A DNA stretch of 64,000 bases from assembly GCF_001673365.1 (NCBI RefSeq), contig NZ_LZLS01000003.1, positions 62,001 to 126,000 of the forward strand, in the 5' to 3' direction. The notes under the pieces are model-generated. The model saw nothing but the letters and a program-made list of their open reading frames with translations. It did not search any database and was not told the origin of the DNA. Shown piece after piece: positions 7,722 through 16,601 of this stretch (positions within the stretch are counted from its first letter, which is position 1; each line of letters starts with the position of its first letter). The position numbers were made by a program, and so were the translations under genes. The stretch is from Mycobacterium asiaticum (GTDB lineage: Bacteria; Actinomycetota; Actinomycetes; Mycobacteriales; Mycobacteriaceae).

Positions 7722-8885
7722 TCAGTCGTAGACCTGTGCGTAGATCGCCTCTATCTGGGCCGGGTCCGGTACGACGGGGTTGTTGGCCGGGGACCCGGAT
7801 GCGACCGCCTGCTCGGCCATCAGCGGGACCAGCGAGTCCCAAGCGGTGCGGTCGATGCCGTAAGACTTCGGCGTGGGGACCTCGAGTTCCCTGCACAACT
7901 CGGTGAGCGCCTCGACGAGAGCCAGTGCGGCGACGTGGTCGCTCGTGTGGACGCCAGCAACGCCGTATTCGCGGGCGCAGGTGGCGTAGCGCTGCTGCGC
8001 GCCGCCGACGGAGAAGGCGGTGACCGCGGGAAACAGCATGGCATTAGACAGCCCGTGCGCGACGTGAAAGTGCGCACCGATCGGTCGGCTCATCGCATGC
8101 ACCAGGGCCACACTGGAATTCGAGAACGCCATCCCGGCCTGGGTGGCTGCGGCCATCATGCCCGCACGGGCCGCCGCGTCCGCGCCGTCGCGGTATGCCG
8201 GCTTCAAATGTGTTGCGATAAGGCGGATTGCCGACAGTGCCAATCCGTCGCTGATGGGATTGGCTTTACGGCTGACGTACGCTTCCACGGCATGAGTCAG
8301 CGCATCAATGCCGGTGTCCGCGGTCAACCGCGGCGGCATAGTCATTGTGAGCTCATAGTCGACGATTGCGGCTATCGGCAGAAACGACAAGCCAGGGCAC
8401 AACATTTTCTCGTTGGTGTCGCTGTCGCTGATCACCGTGAATTGCGTTGCCTCCGAGCCACTTCCGGCGGTAGTAGGGGCCGCGATGATCGGTAATGCCG
8501 GACCGGCATAGCTGTGGGGCGCTTTAAATCTGCGCATTGGACCGGGCTGCACGGCCAATACCGCCAGAGCTTTGGCGGTGTCGATCGGACTGCCCCCGCC
8601 GAAGCCGATTACGCCGTCGGCCTGATGGCGCCGTAATGCCTCGACCCCGTCGGCGAGCGAAGCCGTGGTGGGGTCGGCGACAGTACGGTCGAACATAGCG
8701 GTCGCCTTGCCCGCCGCCTTCAGGATGTTCACGACCTGCTCCGCGGCGCCGCTGCCAGCCAGGTAAGAGTCGGTGACCAGCAAGGGACGGTGGAGATTCA
8801 GGGTTTCCAGCACCATGGCCAACTCGGCGATCGCCCCGCCGCCGAGGCGGATGTGCCGGGGAAATGCGGCGGTTGTCGGCATCAT
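7722..8885 (-). CDS. iron-containing (group III) alcohol dehydrogenase
   Basis: A 387-residue member of the Fe-dependent alcohol dehydrogenase family. The NAD(P)-binding GGGSPIDTAKA motif is near residue 98, TAGSGSEAT near residue 141, and metal-ligand regions DTGIDALTHAVEAYVS (near residue 193) and FHVAHGLSNAMLFP (near residue 270). The protein should oxidise an alcohol or reduce an aldehyde in the cytoplasm. It is the most upstream gene on the minus strand before the TetR gene and crotonase/CoA-transferase operon, so it may feed an alcohol-derived acid into that pathway; the 71-base gap with its own candidate operator means it may be transcribed separately. Start taken at the first of two adjacent ATG codons. 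Confidence 0.9.
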   Translation of the reverse strand: MMPTTAAFPRHIRLGGGAIAELAMVLETLNLHRPLLVTDSYLAGSGAAEQVVNILKAAGKATAMFDRTVADPTTASLADGVEALRRHQADGVIGFGGGSPIDTAKALAVLAVQPGPMRRFKAPHSYAGPALPIIAAPTTAGSGSEATQFTVISDSDTNEKMLCPGLSFLPIAAIVDYELTMTMPPRLTADTGIDALTHAVEAYVSRKANPISDGLALSAIRLIATHLKPAYRDGADAAARAGMMAAATQAGMAFSNSSVALVHAMSRPIGAHFHVAHGLSNAMLFPAVTAFSVGGAQQRYATCAREYGVAGVHTSDHVAALALVEALTELCRELEVPTPKSYGIDRTAWDSLVPLMAEQAVASGSPANNPVVPDPAQIEAIYAQVYD

Positions 8886-8939
8886 CGAGACACTACGACC
8901 AACGCCGCTGTCGTCAAAGCGACAAACGCGGGCCCCAGT

Positions 8940-9191
8940 TTAGGTACACGGAATCCCGTGCGGTCCGCCAATCCAGTGACCCGGGGGGTTGTTTCCCGGA
9001 CAGAACTTTTTTATCTGCCCAGGTGCAGGACCCCAGTTCGCCCCATTGTCGATACGCGGCACCGGCGGAATTGGCGGCGGGCCGGGGATATGTGGACCGG
9101 GGCGGGCTTGCGCCAGGCCGGCCCCCAAGCCGAAGCTTCCGGCACCAAGCGCGCCGGCAATTATCGCTGTTGCCGCAAATTTCTTCATCAT
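8940..9191 (-). CDS. small secreted protein with C-terminal Cys pair
   Basis: An 83-residue exported protein. The start at ATG 9191 (followed by a second ATG) is set by a strong ribosome binding site GAGGGAGG about ten bases upstream and by the signal peptide it creates: MMKK, then an Ala/Gly-rich hydrophobic run, ending with a cleavage site after GLAQA near residue 29. The mature peptide is only about 54 residues, rich in Pro and Gly, with PGPPPIPPVPRIDNGANWG and a C-terminal WIGGPHGIPCT. Two Cys (KKFCPGNN and IPCT) could form a disulfide. It looks like the small exported proteins common in mycobacteria; function unknown. Upstream genes diverge, so it is likely a single-gene unit. Confidence 0.8.
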   Translation of the reverse strand: MMKKFAATAIIAGALGAGSFGLGAGLAQARPGPHIPGPPPIPPVPRIDNGANWGPAPGQIKKFCPGNNPPGHWIGGPHGIPCT

Positions 9192-9328
9192 CGTTATTTT
9201 CGCCTCCCTCGTCAGCCCGGGCTCAACGTGGAGTACCAGCGGGCCGAGATCACAGCTGGTAAGGAGTACCCGGCCGTACCCTATTTCAACCCCCGCGCCG
9301 CCGATCACCGTTGTAACCTGCAGAAATC

Positions 9329-10150
9329 ATGGGCGAACTCGGTCTCGGTTACCTCAGCGTCTTCGGGCTGCCGCCGCTGGAGTTCATCGGTCTTGCAGCC
9401 GATCTGGGCTGCCCCAACATCTCGATGTTCCTGCGTGGACTCCCGCTGGCGCCGCTGGGTTATCCACCGTTCTCGCTGAAGAAAGATGCCGCCCTGCGTG
9501 GCGCGGTTCGCGCCGCCGCGCAGCAGCACGGCGTCACCATCACCCTTGGTGACGGCTTCCTGGTGACGCCGGATGCCGACGTACGACTATTTGCCGCCGA
9601 TCTCGATGTGATCGTCGAACTCGGCATCCCTCGGATCAACGTCGTCAGCCTCGATCCCGATCGTGGACGTACTTTCGACCAATTCGGTGCTCTGGCAGAG
9701 CTTGCCGCGCAACGTGGCTTGCGAACGGTGCTCGAGCCGGTACCCGGCCTGACCGTCGGTGACCTAGCCACCGCGCTGGCCGCGGTCCGGCACGTGGGGC
9801 GACCCGACTTTCAACTTCTGATCGACACCATGCATATGGCGCGGTCCGGTTCCAGCCCGGCCGACCTGGTGGCCGTCGACTCCCAGTACATCGGCTATGC
9901 CCAACTCAACGACACGACCCTGCAACCACGTCTGGCAAATTACATGGAGGAAGCCATGTTTGAGCGCTTGCCGCCCGGTGAGGGCGAACTGCCCCTGCGC
10001 GAGTTCATCCAGGCACTTCCCACTAACGTGGTGATTGAACTTGAGGTGCCGCAGCGATCGCTGGCACTGTCCGGCCACAGTCCGATCGATCGGCTACGAC
10101 CTTGTGTCGATGCTGCGCGGCGCTTGTTGTCCGACGACGTAATCGGCTGA
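9329..10150 (+). CDS. sugar phosphate isomerase/epimerase family (xylose isomerase-like TIM barrel)
   Basis: A 273-residue protein of the AP-endonuclease-2/xylose-isomerase-like TIM barrel family. Acidic and His residues typical of its metal site are seen in VLEPVPG (near residue 138), LLIDTMHMARSG (near residue 169), YAQLNDTT (near residue 193) and VIELEVPQ (near residue 237). It would isomerise or epimerise a small polyhydroxy or keto-acid compound with a divalent metal. It faces a broken Gfo/Idh/MocA dehydrogenase gene 3 bases after its stop; intact pairs of these two families commonly degrade sugars or inositol, so the pathway here is probably partly lost. Confidence 0.8.
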   Translation: MGELGLGYLSVFGLPPLEFIGLAADLGCPNISMFLRGLPLAPLGYPPFSLKKDAALRGAVRAAAQQHGVTITLGDGFLVTPDADVRLFAADLDVIVELGIPRINVVSLDPDRGRTFDQFGALAELAAQRGLRTVLEPVPGLTVGDLATALAAVRHVGRPDFQLLIDTMHMARSGSSPADLVAVDSQYIGYAQLNDTTLQPRLANYMEEAMFERLPPGEGELPLREFIQALPTNVVIELEVPQRSLALSGHSPIDRLRPCVDAARRLLSDDVIG

Positions 10151-10153
10151 GTA

Positions 10154-10644
10154 TCAACTCGGCTCACGCAGCGGCAGTCCTGCGGCACGGTAGATCGCGT
10201 CGATCACCATCATGTTCTCGACGGCGTCTTGCGGCGTCGTCTTTACCGGCTCGCCGCCACAACAGGATTCAATACTTCAACGATCCGTCGCTGCCAACCA
10301 CTTTGGCGCCGATATTCAACAGATCCGTTGACCACATCGAAGTACGGATTGCACCGGTGTGGCCCCCGGCGCACCGCAGCTCTGCGATCATCACCCGGTC
10401 CACCCGGGCATCGCGCAGCTTTGCTTGTGCGGAAACAACTTCCGGGGTGGAACCGCCGAACGTGCGAACCATGTGTACGGCATAGCAACCGGCGTCCATG
10501 GTCGCCCCGCCGGCCAGCGAATAGTTGGCCAGCGAATAGTTAAGGCCTCCATCACTGGCCCGGTTGACAACCGCGAGCGGGGCGATGCGTGCGGCACCCA
10601 GGATCCCGATGCGCAGCGGCGACGCCGCCTTGTCAGCTGTCACG
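10154..10644 (-). pseudogene. decayed Gfo/Idh/MocA family oxidoreductase
   Basis: Fragments of one dehydrogenase occur in order but not in one frame. The N-terminal strand SPLRIGILGAARIAPLAVVNRAS is followed after about 25 residues directly by the middle-domain segment GGATMDAGCYAVHMVRTFGG, skipping roughly 130 residues of the usual 330. The frame then breaks near 10280 (SDGSLK, then VLNPVVAAS one frame away), and a third frame carries the C-terminal end GEPVKTTPQDAVENMMVIDA ... GLPLREPS up to the stop at 10154. A 15-base perfect tandem repeat marks the first deletion junction. The original GTG start at 10644 overlaps the stop of the FAD monooxygenase gene, so the two once formed an operon. 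Confidence 0.85.
10512..10541. repeat. 15-bp perfect tandem duplication in the pseudogene
   Basis: The unit ggccagcgaatagtt occurs twice back to back. On the minus strand it encodes NYSLA twice in frame. It sits at the junction where about 130 codons of the dehydrogenase are missing, suggesting a slippage or illegitimate recombination event. Confidence 0.9.
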
Positions 10645-11853
10645 GCGGGCGAACGCGGGGGCATGCTCTGGCAGCACGCCGACGCCGATGAAGTAGGCGG
10701 GCACAATAGAGAGCCACGGCAGCCGTTCGACAACCCGGAGCACCGCTGTCGGTGGCGCCGGATCCGCACCACGAAGCAGCGGTCCGAGCAGGCCCCGGTG
10801 CAGCATCCGTTGCACCAATTGCGTTACTGCGGTGGGAAATAGCCTCCTGCGGCGGACGGCCGCCAGATCACGATCGGTGACTCGATGCTGCCGTAGCGGC
10901 TCGGCCAATTTGGATGCTGCCGCGACAGCATCCTGAACAGCCAGGTTTATTCCGACGCCGCCCATCGGCGACATCGCGTGTGCGGCATCGCCGATGCACA
11001 GCAACCCGGCACAGTGCCAGCGACGCAGTCGATTCACCTTGACGTCGAGGTGCTTGACATCGTCCATGGACGTCAGACCCCCGGCCGAGTCGGCGGCCTC
11101 CGGCACGAGCGCGGCGATGTCGCGACGAAAAGCCTCGATACCTTGCGCACGCAACTGCGCGTCGGTGCCTTTCAGGCCGATATAGGCGATTTGGAAATAA
11201 CCCTGCCGAGGGATCACGGCAAGTGCCTTGCCCGGGGCGGTGCGAGGTAAGAAAGAGAATTCGGTGTCGTCTTCGCGTGCCAGTTGGAACCACCAGACGT
11301 CGAATTTGACCGGGTAGTCACGGGTTTGCAGCCCGGCCTCCTGGCGCGCGATCGACCACCGCCCGTCGCATGCCACGGTGAGTTCGGCGTGCAGTTCCCC
11401 GGGGCCGTCCGGCCCTTGGTAGCGAACGCCAGTGATCCGATCGCCGTCCCGCAGGAGTCCGGTGACTTCGGTGTTCATCCGCAGCGTGAAACTGGGCTCT
11501 GCGCTAGCGGCCTCCGCGAGCAGGTTCAGCAAATCCCATTGCGGAACCATCGCAATGAACGGATGCGGTTGAGAGAGCCGCTCGAAGTCGACGTAGGTAA
11601 CCGAACGTCCGTTGGTTTCGAATGCCGCCTTGCGTACCTGCGTGAACGGCAATTCCGAAAAGCGCTCCCACAGCCCCAGTTCGTCAAGCAACCGCATCGT
11701 GGAGCAATGCACGGTGTCACCGCGAAAGTCACGCAGGAAGTCGCCGTGTTTTTCCAACAGCGTGACATCTATCCCAGCGCGGGCCAGCAATAACCCCAGC
11801 ACCATGCCGGCCGGGCCACCACCGATGATTGCGCACGTCGCCTTCTCGCTCAT
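10633..11853 (-). CDS. FAD-dependent monooxygenase (UbiH/p-hydroxybenzoate hydroxylase fold)
   Basis: A 406-residue flavoprotein. The N-terminal dinucleotide motif is IIGGGPAGMVLGLLLARAGIDVTLLEK (GxGxxG plus acidic end); the middle DG-type segment reads LTVACDGRWSIARQEAG near residue 165, and the second FAD motif CIGDAAHAMSPMGGVGINLAVQDA is near residue 290. This is the arrangement of class A aromatic hydroxylases and related oxidoreductases. It would use NAD(P)H and O2 to hydroxylate an aromatic or similar ring in the cytoplasm. The broken dehydrogenase gene follows with overlapping stop and start. A 51-base gap separates the start from the end of the PPE gene upstream region on the same strand. 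Confidence 0.85.
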   Translation of the reverse strand: MSEKATCAIIGGGPAGMVLGLLLARAGIDVTLLEKHGDFLRDFRGDTVHCSTMRLLDELGLWERFSELPFTQVRKAAFETNGRSVTYVDFERLSQPHPFIAMVPQWDLLNLLAEAASAEPSFTLRMNTEVTGLLRDGDRITGVRYQGPDGPGELHAELTVACDGRWSIARQEAGLQTRDYPVKFDVWWFQLAREDDTEFSFLPRTAPGKALAVIPRQGYFQIAYIGLKGTDAQLRAQGIEAFRRDIAALVPEAADSAGGLTSMDDVKHLDVKVNRLRRWHCAGLLCIGDAAHAMSPMGGVGINLAVQDAVAAASKLAEPLRQHRVTDRDLAAVRRRRLFPTAVTQLVQRMLHRGLLGPLLRGADPAPPTAVLRVVERLPWLSIVPAYFIGVGVLPEHAPAFARRDS

Positions 11854-11904
11854 TAGCGCTTAAGCATAGGCCCGCCAGCCGCGACCCTGGCTCCTGCTCA
11901 ATGA

Positions 11905-13890
11905 TCAGGTAATCAGCGCAGAAATATCCGCGCCAATCATCTGTGCGGCGCTGATGACAAGGAAGAGTTCGATAGTCGCTGCCACGGTCAGCAACGTCAC
12001 GTCCGCTGCGAGCGGGTACCCGATGGTGTTGATCAGACCCATCGGATCGCCGTGCGCGAGCTCCCGAATTCCTTCCAGGAACAGGTTGACGTTGTAGGAC
12101 GGCACGGTGGTGATCAGAGCGTTCACCACGTCTGCGGTCGGCAGCAGCACCTGGTAGCCCGTACCTGCCACTTTGGTAACCGTATTGAGGATATCGGTGT
12201 TGACCGTTTGGATCCCGTCGATGACGCTGTCGATCGTGATGGCCGGAGCCGACGTTCCCCCTCCGGATCCCCCACCGGAACCACCACCGCCACCGCCAGT
12301 GCCACTGGATCCAGGCGACATCCAGTTCGCCAAGTCAACCGATGGCACGTCGAGATGCGCCATGCTGTAGCCGAAGTCGTTGATTCCTTGCTGAGTTCCC
12401 GCTGCCAGGGCATTGGCCACAACCATCGGATCAACTTCGGGGAACACTCCGAACGGGGTGGGAACGTTGGGTGGTGACGTCGAGTAACCATATGCCGGAT
12501 CGCCGTAGCCGAGGTTGACGATCACCCGCAGGTTAGGTTGAACGAGGTCGGCGATCGGATCGCCGATGATCGGTATCGCGCGCACCGGCTCCAACAGCGG
12601 AAGATTTTTGGTGGGCAGGATGTAGTACTCGGTCATGGTCGGGCCCACCGTGTTTGTCAGCGGTATTGCCGCATCGATCTGGTCCGGCGTGAACGTGAAG
12701 TAGTTCAGGTGCAGATAGTAGGTGCCCGCCAGCGCGTTCAGTGTTGACACCAGGTTCAGCGGATAGCGCGGGAAGTCTGCGATGCCGTCGTACTCGATGG
12801 TGTAGATGCGGGTCGGATACAGATTGTCCGGCGTGGCGGGGCTGGAAGTAACACCCAGGCTGGGAAACGAGATATTCGGAAAACGCGCAGCCACCCCACC
12901 GTTGGGGTTGTTGGGATTACCGATGAGTGTGAACGAAAGCTGGTCTGGGGTAGGCGGATTCACCGATGCCGCGAGTCTCGCCATCTCCAGTGACGCGATA
13001 GTTGCGCTTTGCGAGTAGCCGAACACCGAGACAGCGTTACCCGCGGCCAGGTGCGACCGGATCGTGTTGTCCAGGATCGCAAGCCCCTGCGCCACTGAGG
13101 AATCGAAGGTCAGGTTCTTGATTGCGATGATCGGATAAAGCCCTTCGGGCGTGAACAGCGAGCGCGCGATCGCGGACGGCGCGAGATGGTGGACATAAAG
13201 TTCGAAAGCGCGCTGTACATACAGGGCGGACGGAATCGGGGTTCCGCTGCCTCCCATGACTTCGGCAATAGTCACCGCTGCGGCACTGTTGGCCATCACC
13301 GAGCGGCTCTCCGGCGCGGCCCAACTCCCTTGCGCTGCGGAACGGGCGGCCGCATTGAACAGTCCCTGTAGCTGTTGGTGCCACGGCGCCAACTGAGCCG
13401 CGACCGCAGAGGCGCCGACGTGATAGCTCGACATGGCGGCCACATCCTGGGCCCACATCTGCTCATACAGCGATTCGATCGCTGCAATCGCCGGCGTGTT
13501 CTGACCGAACACATTCGACGCGGCCAACGACATCACTTGTGTTCGGTTGGCGGCAACCAGCGCTGGATGCACCGTCGCGGTCATCGCGGTTTCGAATTCA
13601 GCAACCGCCGAGCGGACCAGACCCGCCGCACCCTGGGCGTGAGTCGCCGTCGTGTTCAGCCAGGTGATGTAGGGGGCGGCCGCACCCGCCATCGCGAGCG
13701 ACGCCTGGCCCTGCCACGACCCGCTCGCCAAACCGGTGACGATCGATTCAAATGATGCGGCCGCGGTCTCCAACTCGATCGCCAGCCCATCCCATGCCGC
13801 TGCCGCGGCGAGCATCGGCGCCGGGCCCGCGCCGGTGTACACCCGTGCCGAGTTGATCTCCGGAGGGAGAACCGCGAAGTTCGACACCAT
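11905..13890 (-). CDS. PPE family protein with PE-PPE (serine hydrolase) domain
   Basis: A 661-residue PPE protein. The ATG at 13890 follows CGGAGGAA, and the protein then starts [17 protein letters not shown], the canonical PPE N-terminus; in-frame codons upstream are not part of it. Residues 1 to about 165 form the helical PPE domain with SWQGQAS (WxG motif). From about residue 235 to 465 is a PE-PPE alpha/beta-hydrolase domain with GYSQS as nucleophile elbow near residue 292. A glycine-rich linker ([19 protein letters not shown]) at about 533-555 and a hydrophobic C-terminal helix follow. PPE proteins leave by type VII secretion and usually pair with a PE protein; no PE gene is adjacent. 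Lipid esterase activity is possible, as for other members of the domain family. Confidence 0.9.
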   Translation of the reverse strand: MVSNFAVLPPEINSARVYTGAGPAPMLAAAAAWDGLAIELETAAASFESIVTGLASGSWQGQASLAMAGAAAPYITWLNTTATHAQGAAGLVRSAVAEFETAMTATVHPALVAANRTQVMSLAASNVFGQNTPAIAAIESLYEQMWAQDVAAMSSYHVGASAVAAQLAPWHQQLQGLFNAAARSAAQGSWAAPESRSVMANSAAAVTIAEVMGGSGTPIPSALYVQRAFELYVHHLAPSAIARSLFTPEGLYPIIAIKNLTFDSSVAQGLAILDNTIRSHLAAGNAVSVFGYSQSATIASLEMARLAASVNPPTPDQLSFTLIGNPNNPNGGVAARFPNISFPSLGVTSSPATPDNLYPTRIYTIEYDGIADFPRYPLNLVSTLNALAGTYYLHLNYFTFTPDQIDAAIPLTNTVGPTMTEYYILPTKNLPLLEPVRAIPIIGDPIADLVQPNLRVIVNLGYGDPAYGYSTSPPNVPTPFGVFPEVDPMVVANALAAGTQQGINDFGYSMAHLDVPSVDLANWMSPGSSGTGGGGGGSGGGSGGGTSAPAITIDSVIDGIQTVNTDILNTVTKVAGTGYQVLLPTADVVNALITTVPSYNVNLFLEGIRELAHGDPMGLINTIGYPLAADVTLLTVAATIELFLVISAAQMIGADISALIT

Positions 13891-14364
13891 GGTCAGCGCT
13901 ATTCCTCCGTTCGGTCGACGGTATCGGATTGTTGAATGGTCGAGATAATAACCGCGTTCCAACGCTTCCGTACGATTTTCGGCGACAAAACGAGCGAGCT
14001 TCATTTCCGCGCGAATATTTCTTTCGGAACCGTTGCTATACAGGCGCAGTTGAATTCAACAGAACAGGTGAAACCGTCGGTGCGACAATATATTTCGTGT
14101 CCTTGGTGCGGTAAACGCGCTAAAGCGCCACGTGCCGGATTCATGTCACACTGGGTGGCTGTCCCCGAGTCCCCAATTTGGTCCAGTATTTTTACTTCGC
14201 CAATTAACGAAATCCGTTACACCTAATCGTGTCCACTTCATTGACATCCACCGCCGTTTGCCGGGCCTGACCCCCGCGACCTTGCCAACCGCCCCCTGCC
14301 GATAACATTGCAAATGCAATGTTTATGCTGGTCGCATGAAACCCCGACTCAGGTGTGGTGATTT
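13891..14364. other. 474-base divergent intergenic region
   Basis: Separates the minus-strand PPE gene from the plus-strand TetR operon and should hold both promoters. It is clearly richer in A/T than the genes on either side (for example around 13960-14050 and 14190-14330). Apart from the PPE ribosome binding site near 13900 and the palindrome at 14304-14323, no gene or repeat is convincing. A plus-strand frame containing a CPWC motif at about 14100 has no ribosome binding site and atypical composition. Confidence 0.6.
14304..14323. promoter_or_regulatory. 9-bp perfect inverted repeat, candidate TetR operator
   Basis: The sequence AACATTGCAAATGCAATGTT has arms AACATTGCA and TGCAATGTT that are perfectly complementary around a 2-base centre. 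It ends 41 bases ahead of the TetR start codon at 14365, where an autoregulatory operator over the promoter would lie. The symmetry is seen directly; the binding protein is inferred from position. Confidence 0.6.
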
Positions 14365-15021
14365 GTGGTGATCTCTCGAGGTGTGGCTCCGACCCGGCCG
14401 GCTCATGGCAATCAGGTCCGGGCCGAACGCACACGCAACACGGTCATCGACGTGACCGTTCAAATCGTATTGAGTGAGGGGATCGCGGCAGCCAGCGGCA
14501 GGCACATTGCCGAGACCGCGGGCGTCACCTGGGGAGTGATCCAATACCACTTCGGAGACCGCGACGGATTGCTGATGGCGGTGGTGGACCAGGGATTTGA
14601 CGAATTGGTGGACGCGCTGAGATCTATACCGTCCGCCACGCCGGACACCACCACACGCGACCGGGTGGCGGCGGCAGTGACGGCGGCCTGGCAGGCGATG
14701 TCGAGCCCGACTGCGCGCGCGGCAACCGAGATCCTGATCGGCACCCGCGCGAGCCGCGGATCGACCACGACCGGGCATATCAAGCGGCTCGGCAAGACTT
14801 TCAAGACTTTAACTGCCGGCATCGATCGCGATCTGGGTCCGAATGAGAGCGCGGCGATCGGTGAACTGCTGCTCACCACGCTGCGCGGGATGATCGCCAA
14901 CCAGCTGGTGATGCACCGCTTGGTCGACACAGCTAGCCAACGTCGCCTCCTCGTGGAGATCCTGAGTACCTACATCGACAGCCAGTCTGCGGACCAGCCC
15001 CGGATGGAATCACAGTCATGA
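14365..15021 (+). CDS. TetR family transcriptional regulator
   Basis: A 218-residue regulator with GTG start (a second GTG follows immediately). The helix-turn-helix lies at about residues 20-70: RNTVIDVTVQIVLSEGIAAASGRHIAETAGVTWGVIQYHFGDRDGLLMAV, where GVIQYHFGDRDGL is the recognition helix and following loop typical of TetR. The C-terminal two thirds would bind a ligand, plausibly an acyl-CoA or fatty acid because the next gene is an acyl-CoA ligase whose start overlaps the stop by four bases (ATGA). A perfect inverted repeat just upstream is the likely autoregulatory site. Confidence 0.88.
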   Translation: MVISRGVAPTRPAHGNQVRAERTRNTVIDVTVQIVLSEGIAAASGRHIAETAGVTWGVIQYHFGDRDGLLMAVVDQGFDELVDALRSIPSATPDTTTRDRVAAAVTAAWQAMSSPTARAATEILIGTRASRGSTTTGHIKRLGKTFKTLTAGIDRDLGPNESAAIGELLLTTLRGMIANQLVMHRLVDTASQRRLLVEILSTYIDSQSADQPRMESQS

Positions 15022-16601
15022 CCGAGACGATCCAGGCACTTCTGCGCCAACGGTTGTCCGACTCGGCGATTGCTGTGAAATATGTTGAACTGCAATGGAC
15101 TTGGCATCAGTATCTGGAGCGCGCGACCGTGCAGGCCGCCGCGCTTCTCGGTGCCGCCGATCCCGAGCGGCCCATGCATATCGGCTCGCTGCTGGGCAAC
15201 ACGCCAGACATGCTGACGCAGATGGCGGCGGCTGGCCTGGGCGGGTACGTGCTGTGTGGACTGAACACCACGCGGCGCGGCGAGGCCCTGGCCGCCGACA
15301 TCCGGCGCGCGGATTGTCAGATCGTGGTGACCGATGCCGAGCATCGTCCGCTGTTGGATGGCCTGGATCTCGGCGACGCCAGAATCCTGGAAATCGCGAG
15401 CCCGCAGTGGGACACGCTGCTCGCCGATGCCGGGCCGCTGGTCCCCCACCGCGAGGTCGAGATGACGGACCCGTTCATGATGATCTTCACCTCCGGGACC
15501 AGTGGTAACCCCAAGGCCGTCCAGGTTTCGCATCTGATGCCGACCTTCGCCGGTCGCAGCCTGGCGGACCGGTTCAACCTGACCGAGCAAGACACCTGCT
15601 ACGTCTCGATGCCGTTATTCCACTCCAACGCGGTGGTCGCGGGCTGGGCGCCTGCGGTGGTCTCCGGGGCCGCGATCGTGCCGGCGAAGTTCTCGGCGAG
15701 CAACTTTCTCAGCGATGTCCGCCGCTACCAGGTGACCTACATGAACTACGTCGGGAAACCTCTTGCCTACATCCTGGCCACGCCGGAGCACGACGACGAC
15801 GACGCCGACAACCCGCTACGGGTGGCCTTCGGCAACGAGGCGAACGAAAAAGACATCCAGGACTTCGCGCGTCGGTTCGACGTGCAAGTCGAGGACGGGT
15901 TCGGTTCCACCGAGAATGCGGTCATCGTGATACGCGAACCCGGAACGCCACCCGGATCGATAGGCAGGGGCATCGGTGGAATCGCCGTCTACAACAGCGA
16001 CACCGGTACCGAATGTGCCGTTGCGGAGCTCGACCAACACGGTGCCCTGCTCAATGCGGACCAAGCCGTCGGGGAATTGGTGAACACCGCGGGATCGGGC
16101 TTTTTCACCGGCTACTACAACGACCCCGAAGCCAACGCTGAACGCTTGCGCGACGGCATGTACTGGTCGGGAGACCTCGCCTACAAAGACCGCGACGGCT
16201 GGATCTATCTGGCCGGTCGCACAGCCGACTGGATGCGAGTCGACGGTGAGAATCTTGCCGCAGCGCCAATCGAGCGAATTCTGCTGCGCCACAACGCGAT
16301 CAACCGTGTTGCCGTCTATGCGGTGCCCGACGAGCGGGTCGGTGACCAGATCATGGCCGCCGTCGTGCTCCACGAAGGACGCACCTTCGAGCCCGAATTG
16401 CTGCAAGCCTTCCTCGACGAGCAACCAGACCTGTCACCGAAAGCGCGACCGCGCTACGTCCGGATCGCCGCGGACCTGCCCAGTACTGCTACCCATAAAG
16501 TGCTCAAGCGGCAGCTGATCGCCGAGGGAACGACCGTTGGTCCGGGTGAGACGTTGTGGGTGCGTGAGGAACGCGGCACCGCCTATTGGACGATGAGGTG
16601 A
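15018..16601 (+). CDS. fadD1: fatty-acid-CoA ligase / acyl-CoA synthetase, FadD1-like
   Basis: A 527-residue adenylate-forming enzyme. The P-loop MIFTSGTSGNPKAVQVSH is near residue 155, the acyl-pocket region FGSTENAVIV near residue 294, the hinge segment WSGDLAYKDRDGWIYLAGRTADWMRVDGEN near residues 383-412 and the catalytic Lys in STATHKVLKRQL near residue 495. It activates a carboxylic acid with ATP and transfers it to CoA. The N-terminus (AVKYVELQWTW, NTPDMLTQMAAAGLGGYVLCGLNTTRRGEALAADIRRADCQ) closely resembles M. tuberculosis FadD1 (Rv1750c) as recalled, not searched. Start overlaps the TetR stop (ATGA); the stop overlaps the NYN gene start, so the three are co-transcribed. Confidence 0.85.
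   Translation: MTETIQALLRQRLSDSAIAVKYVELQWTWHQYLERATVQAAALLGAADPERPMHIGSLLGNTPDMLTQMAAAGLGGYVLCGLNTTRRGEALAADIRRADCQIVVTDAEHRPLLDGLDLGDARILEIASPQWDTLLADAGPLVPHREVEMTDPFMMIFTSGTSGNPKAVQVSHLMPTFAGRSLADRFNLTEQDTCYVSMPLFHSNAVVAGWAPAVVSGAAIVPAKFSASNFLSDVRRYQVTYMNYVGKPLAYILATPEHDDDDADNPLRVAFGNEANEKDIQDFARRFDVQVEDGFGSTENAVIVIREPGTPPGSIGRGIGGIAVYNSDTGTECAVAELDQHGALLNADQAVGELVNTAGSGFFTGYYNDPEANAERLRDGMYWSGDLAYKDRDGWIYLAGRTADWMRVDGENLAAAPIERILLRHNAINRVAVYAVPDERVGDQIMAAVVLHEGRTFEPELLQAFLDEQPDLSPKARPRYVRIAADLPSTATHKVLKRQLIAEGTTVGPGETLWVREERGTAYWTMR

Noticed and set aside
13936..14226. Plus-strand frame with a CPWC motif in the PPE/TetR gap
   Set aside because: No ribosome binding site, composition unlike neighbouring genes, and it overlaps the promoter region.
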